Assembly (NCBI GenBank): GCA_963839645.1
Contig: CAWIVZ010000001.1
Span: 1,240,001-1,304,000 of the forward strand
Length of the DNA: 64,000 nucleotides
Reading direction: 5' to 3'
Origin: PALSA-911 sp963839645
GTDB taxonomy: Bacteria; Pseudomonadota; Alphaproteobacteria; Acetobacterales; Acetobacteraceae
The notes under the pieces were generated by a model. It was given only the letters and a program-made list of their open reading frames with translations, did no database searches and was not told the DNA's origin. The translations under genes and the position numbers were made by a program. Every line of letters starts with the position of its first letter. Position 1 is the stretch's first letter. This document shows, piece by piece, positions 60,557 through 64,000 of the stretch.

Positions 60557-61621
60557 CTACGAAGCCGCGGCGCAGGCCTCGGCGATCCGCAGCACCCGCA
60601 GGAAATTGCCGCCCCACAAGGCGGCGATCTCCGCGTGACTGTAGCCGCGCCGCACCAGCTCGACGGTCAGGTTCGGGCTCTCCCCCGCGTCGTGCCAGCC
60701 GGAGAAGCCGCCGCCGCCATCGAAATCCGAGCCGATGCCGACATGGTCGATGCCGATGCGCTGCACCGCGTAGTCGATATGATCGACGAAATCCCGCACG
60801 CCGATCTGGTCCGCCTTGCCGCCCGCCCGCAGGAAGCCGGGAACGGCGGTGATCTGGATCACCCCGCCGGTGTCGCGCAGCGCGTCCAGCTGGCCGTCAT
60901 CCATGTTGCGCGGATGGTCGCACAGCGCCCGCACGCAGGAATGGGTAGACACCACCGGCGTGCGCGAAACCTCGGTCGCCTGCAGCATCGCGTCGCGCGA
61001 CACATGCGCGACATCCACCAGCATCCCCAGCCGGTTCAACTCGGCCACCGCCTCGCGCCCGAGCGGGCTGAGCCCGCCATGTTCCACCCGTGCGTCGCCG
61101 AGGTCGGAACGCGGGATGGCGCTGTCGGCCAGCGCGTTATGGCCGTTATGGGTCAGCGTCAGGTAGCGGGCGCCGAGCGCGCGGAACGCCGACAGGCGCG
61201 ACAGATCGGTGCCGATCGCGAAGCCGTTCTCCACCGCCAGCACCACGCTCACCGCGTCCTCCCGCCGCGCGGCGACGATGTCGTCGGCGGTGACCGAAAC
61301 CCGCGCGGTGATGCCATTTTCGGCGCGCCCCATCCCGCGAATGGACCGCAGCATGGCGATTGCGCGCTCGAACGCCGCGACTTCCGCCTCCGCGCCGCGC
61401 CGCGCCTGCGGCACATAGGCGACGAAGAACCCCGCCGACACGCCGCCGCGGCGCATCTTCGGCAGGTCCACCCGGCGGGTGGAATTGGTGAACGCGTCCG
61501 GCCCGGTCGGCCAGGGGATGTCGATATGGGTATCGACCGTCAGCAGCGAGCGGTGCAGCGCCAGCGCCTCTGCGTTCGCGTTGTCGGCCGGGGAGGGGGG
61601 AGGGGCGGGCATGTCATTCAT
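60557..61621 (-). CDS. membrane dipeptidase family (M19) protein
   Basis: Zinc-dependent renal-dipeptidase-like (peptidase M19) protein of 354 residues. Metal ligands: His32 and Asp34 in LLTVDTHIDIPWP, the bridging Glu in VLAVENGFAIGTD, His in LVDVAHVSRDAM and His in VVSTHSCVRAL. YLTLTHNGHNALADSA, DHVGIGSDFDGGGG and IAALWGGNFLRVL complete the family. No signal peptide, so cytosolic. Family members cleave dipeptides or D-amino-acyl compounds. ATG at 61621 (MNDMPAPPPS). Confidence 0.93.
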   Translation of the reverse strand: MNDMPAPPPSPADNANAEALALHRSLLTVDTHIDIPWPTGPDAFTNSTRRVDLPKMRRGGVSAGFFVAYVPQARRGAEAEVAAFERAIAMLRSIRGMGRAENGITARVSVTADDIVAARREDAVSVVLAVENGFAIGTDLSRLSAFRALGARYLTLTHNGHNALADSAIPRSDLGDARVEHGGLSPLGREAVAELNRLGMLVDVAHVSRDAMLQATEVSRTPVVSTHSCVRALCDHPRNMDDGQLDALRDTGGVIQITAVPGFLRAGGKADQIGVRDFVDHIDYAVQRIGIDHVGIGSDFDGGGGFSGWHDAGESPNLTVELVRRGYSHAEIAALWGGNFLRVLRIAEACAAAS

Positions 61622-61674
61622 GCCGGTACGCTCACCGCCCAGGGTCGCGCCGTCAAGGGGGACGGTGCTATGGC

Positions 61675-62432
61675 ATGAGGATGCAACGAATCCGGCCGCG
61701 ATTTTGGCTATTGGACCCCAGGATTTTGTCGGCCCCTGGATTTTGGTCGGCCCTTGGCTTCTGCCGCCCGTGCAGGCCCTGGCCCAGCCGCGACCGGCGG
61801 AACCGGCCCGCAAGACGGAGGAGATCGGCTCCTGGATCGTCGTCTGCGCCCGGACCGCAAGGCAGGAACCGCCGGACTGCGACATCCGCCATCGCAGCTG
61901 GCTGCTGCCGCCGGCGGCCGGGCGCCCGTCGGCGGCGCTCGAAATCCAGTTGCGGCACGGCTTTCCTGTCCCCGTCATCGCCGTCCACGGCGTCACGATC
62001 CCCGCGGCTTCCGGAGCCGTGCTGGCCCTGGCTACCGACGCGACGGTCCAGTTCGGCGCGGCCCCGCCGATACGGCTGCCCTGCGATTTCACGCCGGACA
62101 CCCTCAGCTGCGCGCCCGCCCGCCCCGACGCGCAAGCCGCGTCGGCCCGGCTAAGCCAGGCGAGACACGCGGTCATCCGCCTGCATCTGGTCGTCCCGGC
62201 CAACCTGAAGGCGCCTGTTTCCATCCCCGACCAGCAGCGCAGCCTCGACCTCGTCCGCACGGCGGAGGCGGCCAGCCGCATCCAGCCGGCAGGCGCCGCG
62301 GCCGACACGCGCTGGGATCTGCGCGACCTTTTGGACTGGCTGGCGCGCCAGCTCGGCTTCACCGGCGGACTGGAGGATGCCCTCCGCTGGCTGCTCGGCC
62401 AGGCCGCCACGTTGCAAAAAGGCGGAGGTTAG
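61675..62432 (+). CDS. hypothetical secreted protein (IalB-like, tentative), start region uncertain
   Basis: About 250 residues, mostly in the frame ending at 62432. KTEEIGSWIVVCARTARQEPPDCDIRHRSWLLPP looks like a beta-sandwich start as in invasion-associated locus B-type proteins, and AALEIQLRHGFPVPVIAVHG follows; the resemblance is weak. Cysteines are paired (VVCA, DCDIR; LPCDF, LSCAP). The N-terminus is unclear: from ATG 61675 a hydrophobic leader is read in another frame until about 61765, where a shift gives LLPPVQALAQP, a signal-cleavage-like site. A near-perfect 17-18 bp direct repeat (GGATTTTGTCGGCCCCT / GGATTTTGGTCGGCCCTT, about 61721-61757) lies here. C-terminal helix WLARQLGFTGGLEDALRWL. 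Function unknown. Confidence 0.55.
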
Positions 62433-62490
62433 AGCAATATCGCTTGAAGTTGACTCAACTGAGCGATCAAATTGCTCGTCAAAACAAAGA

Positions 62491-62536
62491 TCTAGAGCAT
62501 GATCGCTTCATCTACCTGAAGCGATCATGCTCTAGA
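62491..62536. terminator. perfect 20-bp hairpin between convergent genes
   Basis: TCTAGAGCATGATCGCTTCA (62491-62510) is exactly complementary to 62517-62536 with a six-base loop TCTACC. The right arm includes the TAG stop of the leftward beta-keto-acid cleavage gene. A weaker dyad precedes it (GAGCAAT ... ATTGCTC, 62432-62477). AT-richer than its surroundings. It can serve as a bidirectional terminator for the two convergent genes; as a REP-like mobile palindrome is the alternative. Confidence 0.75.
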
Positions 62537-63457
62537 ACCCGACGCGATCGCCGCCCTTCAGATGCAGGATCTCGCGCGCCTCGGCGGGCGTCGCGATCTC
62601 CAGGCTGAGGTCCTCCAGGATGCGGCGGATCTTCGCCACCTGATCGGCGTTGGACTTCGCCAGTTCGCCCTTGCCGATATACAGGCTGTCCTCCAGCCCG
62701 ACCCGTACATTGCCGCCCAGGATGCCCGCCATGGTGGTGAACGCCATCTGGTGCCGTCCGGCCGCCAGCACCGACCAAACATACTGGTCGCCGAACAGCT
62801 TGTTGGCGGTTTCGCGGGCAAAATGCAGATTGGCGATATCGGCGCCGATGCCGCCGATGATGCCGAAGATCGACTGCACGAACAACGGCGGCTCGACGAT
62901 CCTTATCCAGGCAATAGGCCAGATTGTACAGATGGCCGATGTCGTAACACTCGAACTCGAACCGCGTGCCGTGGCCCTTGCCCAGCATCTCGACGATGCC
63001 GGCGATATCCTTGAAGGTATTGCGGAAGATGAAGTCCTTGGTGCCGTCCAGATAGGGCTTTTCCCAGGCGTGCTTCCATTCCTTCACCCGCGCGCCGGCG
63101 TCGGAGATGTTGAAGTTCATGCTGCCCATGTTCAGGCTGCACATCTCCGGCTTTGCCAGCCAGCGGCGCCGCCAGCCGCTCTTCCAGGGTCATCTTCAGC
63201 CCGCCGCCGGTGGTGATGTTGACCACCGCGTCGGTGCTCTGCTTGATGGTGGGCAGGAAGCGCATGAACACGGACGGATCGGGCGTCGGCTCGCCGGTAT
63301 CCGGGTCGCGGGCATGCAGATGAATGATCGCTGCCCCCGCCTCGGCGGCGGCGATCGACTCCGCCGCGATCTGCTCAGGCGTGATCGGCAGATAGGGCGA
63401 CATGCTCGGCGTATGGATGCCGCCGGTGATGGCGCAACTGATGATGACCTTGGCCAC
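62532..63457 (-). pseudogene. beta-keto acid cleavage enzyme (BKACE, DUF849; 3-keto-5-aminohexanoate cleavage type), frameshifted twice
   Basis: Zn-dependent TIM-barrel beta-keto acid cleavage enzyme, which condenses acetyl-CoA with a beta-keto acid to give acetoacetate and a CoA ester; about 308 residues. Start: KVIISCAITGGIHTPSMSPYLPITPEQIA. Metal ligands His46/His48 in AAIIHLHARDPDTGEPTPD; NMGSMNFN, ECYDIGHLYNLAY, QSIFGIIGGIGAD and TMAGILGGNVRVGLEDSLYIGKGELAKSNADQV (in segments) are family blocks. An extra base near 63158 and a missing one near 62903 break the frame. GTG at 63457 has GGGGGAG in front. Substrate not deducible (many BKACE subgroups). Confidence 0.82.
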
Positions 63458-63547
63458 GGGAAACTCCCCCTGTTCGTCCTGGATGCCGGCAATGTGCACC
63501 GCCGGGGCGTTGACCGCCAGTGGGTGCGGCGTTGGGGGGATAACCGG

Positions 63548-63576
63548 CTGACTTGGCTGTTGGCTTGCGCTATAGA
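63548..63576 (+). promoter_or_regulatory. sigma-70-type promoter of tRNA-Arg
   Basis: CTGACT (63548-63553) matches four of six -35 bases, and TATAGA (63571-63576) is a near-consensus -10 with a 17-base spacer. The tRNA starts ten bases later, at 63587. It lies upstream of the divergent BKACE gene. Confidence 0.55.
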
Positions 63577-63586
63577 CGGGGCGGAT

Positions 63587-63663
63587 GTCTCCGTAGCTCA
63601 GCTGGATAGAGCACCAGATTCCTAATCTGGGGGCCGTGGGTTCGAATCCCGCCGGGGACACCA
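63587..63663 (+). tRNA. tRNA-Arg (anticodon CCT)
   Basis: A 77-base cloverleaf with encoded CCA. Acceptor GTCTCCG pairs with CGGGGAC (one T-G pair); D arm GCTC/GAGC; anticodon stem CCAGA/TCTGG around TTCCTAA, giving anticodon CCT (reads AGG); T arm with GGTTCGAATCC. All invariant positions (T8, TTCGAAT) are present. The sequence downstream becomes less GC-rich, consistent with a tRNA-linked integration site. Confidence 0.96.
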
Positions 63664-63759
63664 TAATTTCAATAGGTTAGAAGGTCTACCGTCTTTTTCT
63701 CTCCGTGGGTAACGGCTTGGGTAACTAATCCCCTTCTATACCCACCCCAACCCGTCGGG

Positions 63760-63921
63760 TTATGGCGATTTGGTCGCGGCCTTCTCGCCATGCCGTTGTG
63801 CGTATTCCAGCACGGCAATCTCAATCAGTGACGTGACTGAGCGCCGTTCCGCGTCCGCGAGACGTTGGGCGAGCGTCAGGACGTGCTCGTCGATTCGGGT
63901 AGTGAAGGGCCTTTTAGTCAT
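63760..63921 (-). CDS. small ribbon-helix-helix (CopG/Arc-type) DNA-binding protein, 53 aa
   Basis: Short gene on the minus strand, ATG at 63921 and TAA at 63760: MTKRPFTTRIDEHVLTLAQR, then LADAERRSVTSLIEIAVLEY and AQRHGEKAATKSP. The beta-strand RPFTTRIDEHV followed by two helices with RRSVTSLIEIAVLEYA is the ribbon-helix-helix layout of plasmid, phage and antitoxin repressors. It lies 97 bases beyond tRNA-Arg. ACGTGC palindromes crowd its upstream region, so autoregulation is likely (inference). No toxin gene is visible before the window ends. Confidence 0.7.
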   Translation of the reverse strand: MTKRPFTTRIDEHVLTLAQRLADAERRSVTSLIEIAVLEYAQRHGEKAATKSP

Positions 63922-63990
63922 GCACGTGCATCGCACTTGCGCTCCGTTGACGTATGTGCATGCTACGTGCGTTGCACGTGCGACGCAATG
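63921..63990. promoter_or_regulatory. cluster of ACGTGC palindromic sites upstream of the RHH gene
   Basis: TGCACGTGCA (63921-63930) is a perfect 10-bp palindrome; GCACGTGC recurs at 63974-63981 and the core ACGTGC at 63965-63970. A more diverged CGTATGTGC is at about 63951. Three or four similar half-sites within 60 bases upstream of a ribbon-helix-helix gene is the layout of a cooperative operator. The window ends here. Confidence 0.6.
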
Positions 63991-64000
63991 CAGCCGGGCG

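Noticed and set aside
61479..61674. Longer N-terminus for the hypothetical secreted protein
   Set aside because: This stretch is antisense to the dipeptidase start and has no signal-peptide character.
63664..63759. Integrase fragment right after tRNA-Arg
   Set aside because: No recombinase motif is readable in any frame; only the base composition hints at an attachment site.

Overview
The window is about 64 kb of very GC-rich bacterial chromosome. The gene content points to an alphaproteobacterium, most likely Rhodospirillales and plausibly Acetobacteraceae. Lineage markers include an NDUFA12-like complex I subunit next to MlaD and a DUF2155 protein, a COQ7-type ubiquinone hydroxylase, a TSCPD-type relative of B12-dependent ribonucleotide reductase, glutaminyl-tRNA synthetase plus GluQRS, and modular GGGGCTCTGCCCC-type intergenic repeats. 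The family assignment is inference; no rRNA or other taxonomic marker is present.

Layout. 1-13.6 kb: catabolic genes. These are an FMN alpha-hydroxy-acid oxidase, a class II aldolase and an MFS carrier, then alanine dehydrogenase divergent from an orphan amino-acid/amide binding protein and a PrpF-type isomerase. A leftward cluster follows: thiolase, acyl-CoA ligase, DOPA-dioxygenase-like protein, a second hydroxyacid oxidase and a carboxymuconolactone-decarboxylase-like protein. glnS closes the region. 14-34 kb: mainly housekeeping and single-function genes, namely CoA-transferase, two GSTs, DUF72, a DMT exporter, RidA, the degenerate RNR-like protein, NDUFA12-mlaD-DUF2155-otsB, dsbB-coq7, an HNH nuclease, gluQ, an HMCES/YedK protein, an SDR, two tandem aminotransferases, a double GNAT protein and an M20 peptidase. 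34-36 kb: a lower-GC di-haem cytochrome c peroxidase with a PEP-CTERM-like tail and a palindrome resembling a Fur box.

37-49 kb is a coherent nitrogen module. A complete urea/amide-type ABC transporter (urtABCDE) runs into formamidase (fmdA) and a zinc-ribbon FmdB protein. Transcribed divergently is an 1121-residue protein joining an NCS1 (purine/cytosine-type) permease, a Cys-rich cluster, a histidine kinase and a receiver, followed by a LuxR-type response regulator. A 24-bp palindrome lies between the two arms. The simplest reading is that the permease-kinase senses a nitrogen compound and controls amide/urea uptake and hydrolysis.

49-64 kb: a SulP carrier, a SixA-like phosphatase and a MaoC pair, then a six-gene leftward hyfBCEFGI-like operon. 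Its large subunit has lost the NiFe-ligating cysteine pairs, so it is an energy-converting-hydrogenase-related (Ehr) complex rather than a hydrogenase. An aldo/keto reductase, a dipeptidase, a beta-keto-acid cleavage enzyme and tRNA-Arg(CCT) follow. The window ends with a 53-residue ribbon-helix-helix protein and a cluster of palindromic sites, which looks like the edge of an integrated element.

Two window-wide features matter. First, four large palindromic intergenic elements (about 205-250 bp) share flanking hairpin modules, but their long central stems differ between copies while staying self-complementary. Second, about 17 single-base indels interrupt about 11 otherwise well-conserved genes. 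That many in housekeeping and catabolic genes alike suggests an unpolished assembly rather than real pseudogenisation, so the frameshifted genes below should be read as probably intact in the organism.
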